Positions 1 to 12,509 of a DNA stretch of 64,000 nucleotides are shown here, one piece after another. The stretch lies in contig NC_133027.1 in NCBI RefSeq assembly GCF_048771995.1, positions 100,872,501 through 100,936,500 on the forward strand, read 5' to 3'. The translations under genes and the position numbers were made by a program. The notes under the pieces were generated by a model. The model was given only the letters and a program-made list of their open reading frames with translations. It did no database searches and had not been told where the DNA came from. How positions within the stretch are numbered: position 1 is the stretch's first letter; every line of letters begins with the position of its first letter. This stretch comes from Taeniopygia guttata (Eukaryota; Chordata; Aves; Passeriformes; Estrildidae).

Positions 1-577
1 TGTTAAGTACCTTTACAAATGCTATCAAACCTTGGTTTAAATACACAGCAGTAAGTTAATTTTTTTTTTTCTTTTTACACAAAAAAGTAAATCTAACATA
101 CATTTATGTATTTGTACATCTTCTACTAAATTCAGTCTTAAACCTACTTGGAATGATGGTATGTCTACACACTTCACATCCACCTCTTTTTACTGTTAAG
201 TGGAAGATGCAGATAACATTGCAGGTCCCCCTCTAAGTAGCAGAGTTTGACCATTTGTGTACTTGGTTCACTCTCTAGGAAAAAAATTCAGGTGTGGCAA
301 ATATGTCCTTGTGAAAACAAAGTCCTCAAGTAAATACATGTTTTTCTCTTGCTTAGGTTCAAGGGCATGCCCAATACAATCCAGGTGCTGTTCATATCAA
401 AAACCAAATTAATGTCCACTTAACCATACAGAGAACAGAAAACAAAATAAGTCCATCTTGCATTTTAAGACTGTTATTTTATAATTGCCCCAAAACTATT
501 CTTCAAAACTTCTCAGAAAGATCAAACAAGCTGCAAAAGAAATTTCCATTCTAGTTCCACATAAAGATCTAAAAAAA
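1..577. other. AT-rich spacer, no gene seen
   Basis: No coding or RNA gene could be supported here. The stretch has a T run near 61-71 and ends where a CR1 3' end begins. Short frames in it show no recognisable family and no splice context. Confidence 0.6.
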
Positions 578-945
578 TCATAGAATCATCATGATCATCC
601 AGTCCTGCTGCCCACCTGTCAATACCACAGTAACCATTAAACCAGATCACCCAGACCCAGATGCCTCTTGAACATTCAAGGGGTGTTGACTCCACCACCT
701 CTCCGGGCAATCTATTCCAATGGTTGCCCACCCTAACAGTGAAATTTTATTTTTTTTTTATATCTAATCTGAATCTTCTATCTCAGCTTAAGGCCATTTC
801 CTTTTTTCCTCCCACTCCAGGCATGGCAGAAGATATGGGCCCTCACCTCACTACAGCCTCCTTTCAGGCATATGAAGTCATCCTTGAACCTACTCTTCTG
901 TAGATTAAACAAATCCAGCTCCCCCAGCTCCTCATAAGACATAAG
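578..945 (-). mobile_element. CR1 LINE 3' fragment (5'-truncated)
   Basis: Read on the + strand, it begins with the complement of the CR1 terminal octamer tail (ATAGAATCATC near 579). It continues with degenerate forms of familiar avian CR1 3' segments: a 'gactccaccacctctccgggcaa' like block near 690-710, 'ctattccaatgg' near 712-723, and 'cccagctcctcat' near 924-936. The element therefore runs on the - strand, with its 3' end at the left and 5' truncation at the right. It is diverged and non-coding, so it is an old copy. The right edge is uncertain by some tens of bases. Confidence 0.85.
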
Positions 946-2940
946 AATATTCCTTGTGTTCTCATTTGCACATTTCTTTCTACAGAATTAAAAACAGCTT
1001 AGAATTGGAAAAGGAGGGGTGGGAAGCTATTCTATGAGCACTGGACACCTTCAGGTTTCCCGACTTGTCAGATTTGTAGTTTCTGCTACTTTCCAGTTGA
1101 AGCTACTGAAGAATGCATCTATGATTTATCTATCACACCAAATTTTTGTCTCCCAGACAGTAGCAGAACATTTCTTCAGTATTTCTCTCACCAATATTCT
1201 CTAAATATAGAACTGCTTTCAGAATCAAACAGTTTCATTGAAAGACTCCTCTGGTAGAATGACTTTTCGGTCAAGTCCTAATCTCAATATGCACACTGGC
1301 AAAAAATAAGACTGAAAAGCACACCTGGATCTAAGTAATTAAAGAAATTTTCAGATGCTCATTGTGTGCCTTACAGTCTGAACTGGGTTTTGTTTTCAGC
1401 AGGTAGAGCAAGCAATGGGACTTATTAATAGGTTTATATGAAACAAAAAAAAACATAACCAACTAAATTCTAGTTACTTCACTGGGAATAGATGAATTTA
1501 GAGGTTGACATGAAGTTAGTAAATTTACATTGATAAGAGATCATAGTTCAGTTCATATTACATATTTTAAAAATTTAACTTATTTTAAAACTCAAAGCAG
1601 TTCCTGCAATCCCAGCATGTTCACGTACACAAAACAGAAACCTCATCATTACTTTTCATGCAAGTATGATCAAGCTCATGGAAAATATCTTTTTGAGTGA
1701 AAATAATGATTTTGAGCATGTCTTTGATCTTATTCCACATAGTTACATTAGTAGAAGCCCCATTAAATCCCACACTAGATGCCATGAGGCCTTGTGAGCA
1801 AGACCAGTAAAACTGCCAACTGCTGGTTTTCCTACTCACACTGCCTTCAGTAGACAGAGTCTGTAAATAATTTTTGCAACCATGGTCTTACGCTGAAAAT
1901 ACTGCAGCAAATATTTTTGTTAATGGACCAAGTGAGCGCCAACAAGCAAGACTGCAGCAAATCTTGCACAACCCAAACTAAGTTTTCATCTGTAGATATA
2001 AATGAACATTAAAAAATCTGAGTAACTTGGAAGGTTCATTTTATCAACCTAATAATAATAAAATATCAAAACATTTTATCAATATTTATCAAATATCACA
2101 GTATTTGTTGCATCCTGATATAGACCCGGTCTAGACCCTAATATAGAACTAAAAATAAATTAAATTCACACTGAAGTTAATAATTAAAGCAGCAGACATG
2201 CTGTAAAACATTTAAAAAGTAGAATTTATGCTGATTTACAGGTATGAACCTTGTATTTATTCCAGGACTTTAAAATACATTGTCTACATTCTGAAGATGT
2301 TTCATCAAGATTTGTGTTTCAATTTTTAAGCTATTCGTATGCTTTGCAGAAGCTGTTTCACAGCTCTTACCCTTCTTGGTTCTACTAACCCTCTTCTTCC
2401 CCCTTTAACTGAATACACTGAAAATCCATGCATGTAAATGACTGAGTTATATGTTAAAAATTATTACTACATACAGATTTAACTGCTCTATCCACCCTAT
2501 TCACTAGCATCCTCTTCCAAAATCTTGTGTCAAGCTTGGGCAATGCACAAAATGCTCTCCTTTTAAATATGCTTGCTCTTGCAAAGTTGATGGGCAGATT
2601 TTCCACATGCTATCTCTTACAGCCCTCAGGCACATGTTACATTAGTCATTGACTACTGTCTTGCTGATCTCTAGAATTCATGTCTTAATTCTTGTCTTCA
2701 AGGGTTTCCATTAACGCAGCACAGGAAGGAGGGGCCTGGCTTTCACAAACAGAACAGAAAGTCTCTTTTCATAAGTACATATAGTTCTGGGGTTTTTATT
2801 CAGTGACAGCACTTGGCGAGTTCTTACAGACTTACCAGCACTGCTGGTCTGGACACAGAGCAAATTCAGATGCTGCTGCTCTTCCTGAGATATGGAGCAG
2901 CTGAAAGCAGGGCATTTACATTAGGCAATTGCAAATTATA
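946..2940. other. AT-rich spacer, nothing recognised
   Basis: No coding exon, RNA gene or classifiable repeat was recognised. Frames here are short, lack family resemblance and look like chance. Confidence 0.5.
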
Positions 2941-2949
2941 CTAAACATA

Positions 2950-3590
2950 TGTTTTATCACAAGCCCAAATTTTCCCAAATGCTAGTGCCTCTGCATGTGG
3001 ACTGCCATGTATCACTACCATATTTCAGTAGGCCAGGCAGACATTCACCATGTCTGTCTGGAACACCTGACTCACAAGCAGAGGAGCATTGTGCCATTCC
3101 ACGAGCTGGCAGCCATTCCCAAGAGGCTCGCTTCCCTGGCAGCCCATAAGGCACACGTAGCTCTAGGAGGAAAAACCTCCCTGAGGTTGTCTGCCACATC
3201 CCTTCAGGCCAGAACACAGGCACAAATTCCAACTCTATGGGAAAGCTGTGGACAGGCACCCTGTGGGACTACTCTGGGATTGTGGCTGTCTCCATGCCAC
3301 CCCTTCTTCCTCTTCCATTTGGGTAAGAAGCAAATGATGCAGGAGACTGAGTGGAATGCTGATGTTAGAATGAATTTTGCTTGGAAAGCTGTTAACATTT
3401 CTGGAGCTTTGAACTTCAGGAAAATCACCTTCAAAGCCATTTTGGCTGAAAACCTGCAGCACTGGCACCAGCTGACACAGTGTGCAGTGACTACTGCTAA
3501 ATTCCAACATCCAAGTGAGGAAACTGAAGGGATTTATTCTTCCATAGCTGTGCCATGGAATTACTGGTCCCCACATGACATCTGTTAACA
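2950..3590 (+). other. GC-raised patch with a 197-codon open frame, not recognised
   Basis: A frame with an ATG at 2995 runs to a stop at 3586-3588 (197 codons). It is the longest simple open frame in the AT-rich part of the window. Two overlapping frames on the - strand are also open (2957-3259 and 3235-3591), which is what a locally raised GC content gives by chance. The + strand product has a His/Ala/Leu-rich first half, no signal peptide, no obvious membrane span and no motif I recognise. It could be a chance frame, part of an old unclassified repeat, or a non-coding exon. I do not claim a gene. Confidence 0.2.
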
Positions 3591-4217
3591 TTAACAGAAA
3601 TTTATTGAAAAAATTTCACATATGCCAATGAGAGAATACATCCCTAAATTTCTAACAAAGTATGCTGGAGAGGAAACACCCATTATTACTTATACAAAAA
3701 GACAATTGACTGAAAATTGGTATGATGACCATAGTGCTCTGTGATTCCTTTGAGATAATTTATGGTTCTTGACTATTTTCTAGCTTCTTCATTAACTCAT
3801 TCGTGAGTCTTCACTGAAAAAATTTAATTAAGAACACAAAAAATACTATTAGATTACATACCTCACAAGCAAAATCTTCCATTCATCCACTGTGAACACA
3901 GAAGATTTAAATGTGTAATCAACAAGGTATGACTTCTACACAAATAATACCCTAAACCTGCTGATTGTGTCTTCAAAGAAATCAATGAAGGAGAGTACTT
4001 ACTATAGGAGCTTACTATAGGAGAGTAAGCGAAACACATGTACAGCCTAAACCAAATTTATTCTGGATGAAAAGATGAGAGAGCAGGAACATTACTTGTG
4101 ACACAAATTACCTTGTTTGTCTCTGCAGACTTGAACAAACTTCTAAATGTGTTTGACCAGGAGGAGTGAAAAAAATGTTTTAGATCCTAACTTCATGCAC
4201 TGTATTTAAAGACTACC

Positions 4218-4240
4218 AAAAAAAAAAAAAAAAAAAAAAA
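4218..4240 (+). repeat. (A)23 mononucleotide run
   Basis: Uninterrupted adenines. No SINE or processed-gene body was recognised on the 5' side. Confidence 0.9.
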
Positions 4241-5284
4241 TCATAGGAAAGGGGAATTGAAGTCAGAGAATGGGAATGCAGATGTCTTGTTACTGCACAT
4301 AATAGTAACATCCACAGAGGAATTTTATGCCAAACTCTCAACGTATGCAATGTGGAGTTTTTTTCCTTATGCAGAACACTTAGGCTTACAGGAGATTTCA
4401 CAGAAGTATAATCTGGATGTATTTCAGAAAACTGGGCTGCTCAAAGTCCATATGTTCCTGTGCTCTTCCCAGGTGACTGGCCTGTTATTCCAGGGGATAT
4501 ACTCTCAATCCTTAAAACAGCCTGGTTTCTTGCTGCTACATGCTACTGGAGGTGTGGAGGGAGAAGACATATTTGTTCTGTTCTAGAGAAAAGTACAAAT
4601 TCCTCAGAAAACCTTGCAACATCTACCACGTCAGCATTTGAAACACAAGAAAGGGTGATCATAACTGAAGAAATCACAAAGCATGAGTTATTAAGAAATT
4701 AACAGCATTCTGTATATTTGCTCATGCACTGGTCTGTCTTCAGCTAATCTAAAAGACACATTAAAACATGACATTTCATTTTAAATGAATGCATTTAAGT
4801 AGGAGTTGGTACAAAGGAGTGAGCAGTATTATTTCTCAGAGTGAAACATGATAACCAAGGGTTTCCTAGTCAAACCATAAAGACTTTTTAGTTTAAAACA
4901 CTAATTTGAGAGCCTTATTATAGTAAAAATAAAGAATTCTGCAGAAGATGAGCAATACATGGAGACAAATGCATGTTCACCACATAATAAAAACCACTCT
5001 TCAAGCCTACTGCTCATTAGATTTGACTTTGTGCCTGTAAACAAGAAATAACTTTGGCTGAAGAAGTAGCTATGGGTGGTGTCCACCCTCATTCCCTAGG
5101 CTGAAAGCTGAGGAATACATAAATTAACATGAAGCTTCCTGTCCCTGAAAGTTTTGTTTAATTTTAGAAGTGTCAGGAAAATGTTAACATTACATTTTGT
5201 TACATATTTTCCAGCAGCATGTGGCATATGCCGAGAAGGGAAATAACAGTGTTTGTCATTATAACTTCACAGCCAAGACGGAAG

Positions 5285-5307
5285 AAAAAAAAAAAAAAAA
5301 AAAAAAA
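5285..5307 (+). repeat. (A)23 mononucleotide run
   Basis: Uninterrupted adenines in AT-rich spacer, with no linked element recognised. Confidence 0.9.
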
Positions 5308-8300
5308 GGAACCTAGTGAAACCTGTAATTCATAGATGTACTAAATACTGTTCTCTGCCACCCAATTAGATCTAATAGCTTAAAATGAATATAAGGTCCT
5401 TTCTCTGCTTCTCCAAACTGCTGATTTATTACAAACCAGGATAAAATAGTTTTCATCCAGAGAGTCTGCATGTGAAAATTTTGACTTATCAAATTGGGAA
5501 AAAACTCCTGCAATTGATTTGTAATCTTCAAAAAAAATCCTCACACAACTTCTAAGTTTAAAAATCTAAGTGATAAAATCAGTAACTGAAACAGGACTTA
5601 GGAGTAAGAGAGGTAGACCAAGACTTTTAAATATTTACAGACTCAAAATTTCATGAAGTAGGAAAACTGTTTCCTATCCAGCTCAAGTGCCACTCATGAC
5701 CCTCCTGCATAACAGAAATAAATTTAAGGACACATTTGTATGTATACTGACTGTAAATGAAGAATCCAGTAACATTTTCTGGTTTTACTCTCTTTGCCTA
5801 AGACATTCAGAAATACCTGTATTATTTAATTTCCCTTTGGTTTCATCAGAACAGACACTGGAGTTAATCTGAGCATTCAGTTTTGACATGATGTTACTTT
5901 TTGTTTCACCCCCGAGCTACCTTAAGCCAGTCTATTCCTTGCAAAAATCCTATGTCTAAGTTGCTCCTTAATTTGCTTCCTCTTATGGTCTGCATCCAAT
6001 ATAGAGAAATATTACAGAAGAAACTAACATGGTGCTTGTAACATAAATTAATGCAAAGCTTTCGTTTCAACACTTTTTGAGCAAAACAGAGATAAAACTG
6101 TAAATTTGTCTGACTCATAGCAAAGCTGGTCACTCCAATGAAGAGTTCTTTATGTCAAAACAGATAAGAAAAATAATATTACAGGCCAAGAAAGGGCTTA
6201 TTATCTGTCCTTCTGTTTTCCATCAAGATTAGTAGTAAGTCTGACTGAGTTAAAGAGTCTGCATTGTCCATAATTTCTCCTGGATAACTGCATTACAGTC
6301 ATTGGGGTTTTGCCAAAGAAAAGAGCACCAGTTTTCCACAAATATGGCTATTTCCACAAAAACATGATGCCCTGAAAGAAGATAAGTAAAATTCAAATCT
6401 AAACCAGCTTGTTCTGCTTTAGTTAAGCCAAGTTGTCTGTAAAGAGCATCACTTCTACTTCTTCCCAGCTCTAGAAAGGTACAGCACAGCAGTATCGGAA
6501 ACTGAATCCAATACATAGCTGGCATGGCAAGAAACACTCCAAGTCAGAAAGATCTTTCCTGCCCACATCATTACATGCTTTATTTTTCTACAAACACACT
6601 TTGGTATTCAATAAATAAAGAGGTGTTACTACCTTAGTGTACCAAAACACAGTCTCAGACCATTCTCTGCACAATGGTCTCACTTTTTTTCTTCATTCTT
6701 GTTTCCTCTCTTAAGCCACCTGCCTATCCATATCCATAACATCAGAACAGATAGGTATTGACACTCCAACTAGTACGAAAAATTTTCAGATGTAGATACT
6801 GGTGCCTGCTCAGAACACCCCCAACTTCTATAAATGTTGATATTTCAGTGCCCTTGTATTTGAGAAGCACCTCCCCTTGCAAGAACCTGCATGTGTGGAT
6901 GTGACTTGCACCAGGTGTCACTGCCCTTTGACTGGGGCACAGCCCCAGGCACCAAGGGGGAGCACAGCCCAAGGGAGCAGCATTTGCAGCCAGCTGGTGC
7001 TGAGAGTGTCACCAAACACATTCAGCCCTGCTGCTGGGTCTTTCTCAAGGGGATCTGCCAGGAAGGTCTCTGACCCACCAGGACAGCATCAGTGTGTTAC
7101 ACTTTGCTGTTGAAACAGAAAATAGAAGGAAACCAGTTTTGTAGGAAAACTGGGGATTGAGGCACAAAGCCAGTATGTGGAAGTTCTTGCCAACCCTTAA
7201 GCCTTCATCACAGAACCATTAAATTGCAGCATTTATAAAGTCCAAATTAATAGCTAAGGGAAATAAAGAAAACACTGTTATTAGCAGGGCCAACATCCTA
7301 CTGCCTTTATTTCTTCTCAGTTGCTTAGATGCTCTGCCGAGCTTTCCACAGAATACCTCCAATGGATGTAGAAACCAGAAACATGACCTTTCTCAGGCTT
7401 TCCAGCATATTTTTCCATGAATTTGAATTTAGACACCACTAGGCTCATTACTGCAAAGATACTAGCCAGAAAGACAGTACAGTATTGGTATTACCATGAA
7501 ACAGAAATGCAAAAATAAGTTTTGCTTGGAGTCATATGAGGGAAGGGGAAGGGGGGGACCAAAAGACTGAAAGCCAGGACATCCTGTAATTGTAACTGGA
7601 GGATTGGGGAAAGAAAACAATTCAGAAAATAAATTCTAATCCCATCATGATCACTCTCTCAAATAAGCCAGAGAAATTGCTTTTTGTAAAAATAAACAGA
7701 AATGGACACTTGAGTATTTACCATAAATGCCAGCATATTGAAGAAACAACTTTAATTTTGCAAAGATTGAAAGGATAAGTAATAAGTTGGCAGAGTTGCT
7801 TAGACATTTGTGAACTCTCATAAATATTACCTACCACAAGTCTAAATCACTGCCAGCTCTGGCTTATGTTAGCCTATTTTAATACCTTACAAACTCCATT
7901 GCCAAGGGATAACTGACCTTTGAAAAATTATCTTCTAGTGTGTACAAGATAGTGTCAAATAAATGGTTATCAACTCTCAGAGAATTTCTCTTCTAATCTT
8001 TGGGATGGACCATTACCTCAAATAATGATTTATTAGCTATTTAAGAGCTTTTTACATTGATGAAATCACAACATAAAACTAAACATTGCAGAGCAGTAAG
8101 TCTTGCAATTAAAACCACTGCCCAAAGAATTGATGAGCCACTATTAGATTTACCCGTTTTATTACGGATTACTGAGAACAATTAACACTTTTAATGGCAG
8201 GTTCCACTCTTCAGTTGGATTCTGCTATTTGCTAAGATGACTCATGCACACACAAAAAAATCTATATGGATTTAAATATACATTGCACCCCCACTGATTT

Positions 8301-10429
8301 AGACTAGATTGAAACAGTATGATAGAATTTGAGAATCTTTCCGAGTTTTCAAACTCAGTATCAGTATACCTGAAGTGGATGACAAAACCCAAAACCAAAG
8401 CAAGCACACAAAGTGAATGGCTTAAGATCAGCATGCACCAAGTAGCAGAGCACGTGGTTCAACACATCCAGTGGCTGTACTGACAGTATAGAAAGGGCTC
8501 GCTGCTGTTTTATTTTCTCTACTGGAGGAAGGGAAAAACACCAGCTGTAAACAAGAGAATAACTGAATCTTGGGCCATGGCTTTAATTTTGTTGAGGGGA
8601 GAAAAGAATAACAATAATACCAGTCAAATTTTCTTCCTGAAGCCATATGGTAAAATGAAAATGTAGGCTAAGCCCCATATATGTTCCCCTATCTGCAGAA
8701 GAGGTCTGTGACAAATGCAGGAATTACACAGCAATCGTTGTGTTAACTTTGATTTCTAACTGCAGGGAGAGGAGTGAAATACAGAACAGAACAAATCCAC
8801 AGCTTCTCTGAAGGTCAGCTGAATCTGCCAGGTCTAATAAACAGAAGACAGTCTCTCCTCTTATTTCTGAGAAACCCTTGGCTCTGTAGATGTGTGCAGC
8901 CACAGGATTTGTTGGGTCTTTGGATCTGCATATCTTTCCACAGTAACACTTCTTGGTCTCTTTCTGAATTACAGAGTTCAACACCAAGACAGGTATGGGT
9001 GTGGCATAATGCTCTTTTGTTTGTCAGGGAAAATATTCCTTCAGGTTTATGGAGGGGTTTTGTTGTTTCCAATTGAAGGGAAGGATAAAATTGGTCCCAC
9101 TTCAGAATCAGATGGCCATGGCTTAAAATTTCAATGCAAAAGGAATACTGGTTTCAATTGCAATGCATGAGGGTTGAAAGTAGTACAGTAATAAAAAGGT
9201 TCTATATACTGTTATTTACTCTGATGCAACTCCAGAATGGAGGGAAAGAGAAATAAAGAAAGAAAAATCAGCCTCATAGTATGACCTAACATTACAAAAT
9301 CACTATCCCAATTTACAATTTCGCTGTTAAGACAAGGTTTTGTTTCCCATATCCTGCAAGGATAACAGTGCAGGCATTGCCTCATATTTCTACAGAGTCC
9401 TAATGAAATGAATTTTAGGTTACCTGAATTTAGACGTGAGACATGTAGCTTTATTAAGATTTTAAAACAAATAGTCTAAAAACATCACTGCAAAGTATAG
9501 GCCTAAACAAATTCCAGAGCAAATCACTTTAAATACACACTTCCTGATTTCCTACTACACAACTGAGATACCAGAGTGCTCCATTTTCTCATTTAGAAGC
9601 TGAGTCTTTGCCATAAAGATGCTTTCCTGTTGGTAACCAGGATCTTCCAGAAGATGCAAGCAGTTGTCCAATAACAACTTTAAAACCTATGTTTCTAGAA
9701 TAAGTACTACTTTTGTTATTCTTATTCCCACTGCAACATTTACATACAATTGCAGGCTGCAGCATAACAAAACTGAAAGACTTTTGAACTGTAATAAGAA
9801 AAAAAATCATGAAAGCAAATCCTGTGTGTGATTCTTGCTCTGTTCTTACCAAGAGGAGTTTAGTATGCTAAATACCAGACTCCAAAGAAACAAAGATCCC
9901 TTTGCTTTTTGTCCCCTCCCTATGAGCAAGAAGGGAATATTATGTCTTTATTTTGAAGGGATGCTATAAGCTAAATCTGTGAAATACTTGTGGGAGGTTA
10001 CAGCAGAGAGCTAGAACAGCCAACAAACAGAAAATATCTGCAGATAAGAAGGACCACAGAAAAAAGCTTGACCTACAGCTTTAGCTGAAAGTTAACACTT
10101 GAAGGTTGATCCTCTCCATGTGGTTATCATTTGTCCTATTTGAAAAATGAAACACTCCTGTACTTCATCTCTCATTGAGGGTGAAACAGAAATCATTCCT
10201 GTACCCAGAGACTGAGTCCCAACCAGAACCTTCCATCAGTGATTATTGCAGTTTTCTTGCTGCTGAGAAAACAGAATAAGAATTTCTTTGATTCCATCAA
10301 AACTGAGTGGAATATAGATGGTTTTTAAAACCTTTAGCGTTCTTCATTCTGTAGTATATAAATAACACTGATTCACATAATATATTACATCACAATTTCA
10401 TGCTGTTCCACTAAGCAGTAATCCTGGAA

Positions 10430-10830
10430 AGTGAAAGTCCCAGCTGCACTGGATGCTACACCACCCACTCGAGAAAGGTGCAGCAGTGTCTCCCTGGTTT
10501 CCCAGCCGTTCCCTCCAGCCACAAACAGAAGCTGCACACCTTTCCATGTGTTGGAACACCTTCCCACAGCAGAAGAGCTCCCTCCTCAGCAGCACCCCTG
10601 TGTCTCAAGGATCATTTCTGTTCCAGAGGCAGGAGAGAGCCCCCTCCCCAGAGATGACTTTCCCCTTTAGCTCAGCAGCCCAACACTTCCTGCACACATC
10701 CAGGCACTCAGCGCTGTGCCCCTCAAACCTGGCTGCTCTTACCAGCTCTACCAACCCAAGTAGTGAGGCACAACCTCTATCCACAAAACTTGTCTTGCCT
10801 CCTCACAGCATTAAACACTTTTAGCAAAAA
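10430..10830. other. GC-raised patch, both strands partly open, not recognised
   Basis: About 400 bases are clearly richer in C and G than the flanks. They hold overlapping open frames on both strands (for example + strand 10453-10824, 123 codons). The translated sequences are Ser/Pro/Gln-rich with no domain I know. No consistent splice sites bracket it. It could be an old repeat, a non-coding exon or a regulatory block. Confidence 0.2.
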
Positions 10831-12472
10831 AACTGTTTTGTTTTTCCAAAACTTTCCTTTTTTGTTTTGTTAGATTAATTTAATTGGTATTTTTTTTCCA
10901 AAACATGGCATAGCCCTATACTAGCCACTGTGGGGAAAATTAACTCTACTCCAAAACCAAACAGCACAACTCTAAAATTAACTCTACAGCCACAACCAGC
11001 AACCAAATACACAACAACAACAAAAAAAAACCAAACCAGAATGCTGTAATTACTTCTTCTGGAAAGATAAAACACATTTAGAGTTTTGTGAAGCTATTTG
11101 TCGAATTTCAACATATTAATCATATTTACAGTTACCAGCCCAGTTCTCTGTCTTAGCAGATATAAAGCTCTCTCCTTTTTCCAAACACTGCAGAGAGTTT
11201 TCCTAGCAGGCTATTAAAAGTCTTATTTTGAAGAAATTTTGGCTGTACAGGTCAGGAAATCATTTCTTTAGGCAAGTTCCAAAGTACGGCAGAACTGAGA
11301 TGCTTTGCAAACCTGTCTGCCAGTGACTGTCCCATTTTGAAAACAAAAGCAATTCTTTAGAAAGCACATTTTTAAATATGTTAATCCTTTAGAAAGAAAC
11401 AATTCCTAAATTATTTGCACTATAAAAGCAAGCAGAGCCTAAGGGAGTCTATCTGAATGGCTTACATAGCTATTTAAGAGGTTGCTTCTAAAATGTACAC
11501 AACATGAAAATAATTGTCACAGAGCTGTAACACACAAAAAAAATCTTTTTTTCTGTTTTCCTGAACATGTAAGTGAGGAACACTTACTTTGTCTTCAGGA
11601 AACGTAGACAAGAATGACATAATCAACTAAGAAATAAAGTATTTGACAAACAAAGATCAAATTCTTTATCTAAAAAACTGCAAGCTTATTTGCTATTAAA
11701 AAGCCCACCAAAACCACTAATTAATTCATTAGGAGTATTAAGGAAGGAACTGATGGCATCTCCCGACATACTAACAGTATATAACCCTTGAATGCTGAGT
11801 GTTCCACACAGAATTCATGTTCCAAATTCAGTTACGCACCCAGAACTTTCACCATGGTATGGTAAATAACCTCTAAATCACTTGGAAAAGTCCCTGATTA
11901 CTACATCAGCCACATTAACTTCAACATATCCACACGTGCTATCCATTTACAAAGTGCTGCTCAGCATCTCAATGATAAACAAGATAATTTAACCTGTTTA
12001 TAATATAGTCTATAAGACCAGAGTCAGAAAGCCCAGTATTCCCTTAAAATATGGCAATATGATCATTCAGCGCTGAAAAAAACAGAAGTAAGAACATATT
12101 ACAGATGAAGATGACAATTTTCATCTTTAAGGTTTTATCTCAAATTCAGGCTATGCTCTATAGCATTACTGATGTGACACCAAAAATTGATGCACCATTA
12201 AAGCTACCCTTGTTGTGGTGCAACTCTTCCTGATGTAAAAGGTATGAAAGACCAGAGTAACACAGAGTGAAAGACATTCTCACAGATAAAAGTGCGGGAG
12301 CAGAAGCCACCCAAAGTAGCTGCCTTCCCCAGGACTGCTCAAAGGAAGACAATACATGTAGCTGGAAGGACAAATCTGTCAAAGTGAGACCTCACTTCTG
12401 TGGCTAGATGGTTTTCCCATTTTGTTTGTTTTTTTGTTGCCTTTTGATTTTTTTAAGAAACCTTGTGGGTCA

Positions 12473-12484
<12 letters not shown>

Positions 12485-12507
<23 letters not shown>

Positions 12508-12509
12508 TA
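12485..12509. repeat. (AT)n microsatellite
   Basis: About twelve alternating AT units follow directly on a short A run. Confidence 0.9.

Larger units (their letters stand above)
3591..10420. other. Gene-free spacer with poly(A) runs
   Basis: I see no gene. The stretch contains two 23-base A runs (4218-4240 and 5285-5307), a doubled CTTACTATAGGAG motif near 4000-4024, and a modestly GC-raised patch around 6860-7090 with no recognisable product. These A runs have no recognisable retroposon body in front of them. Confidence 0.5.

Noticed and set aside
4218-5307. Two A23 runs considered as tails of SINEs or processed genes
   Set aside because: No element body or gene-like sequence precedes either run, and no target duplication was seen.
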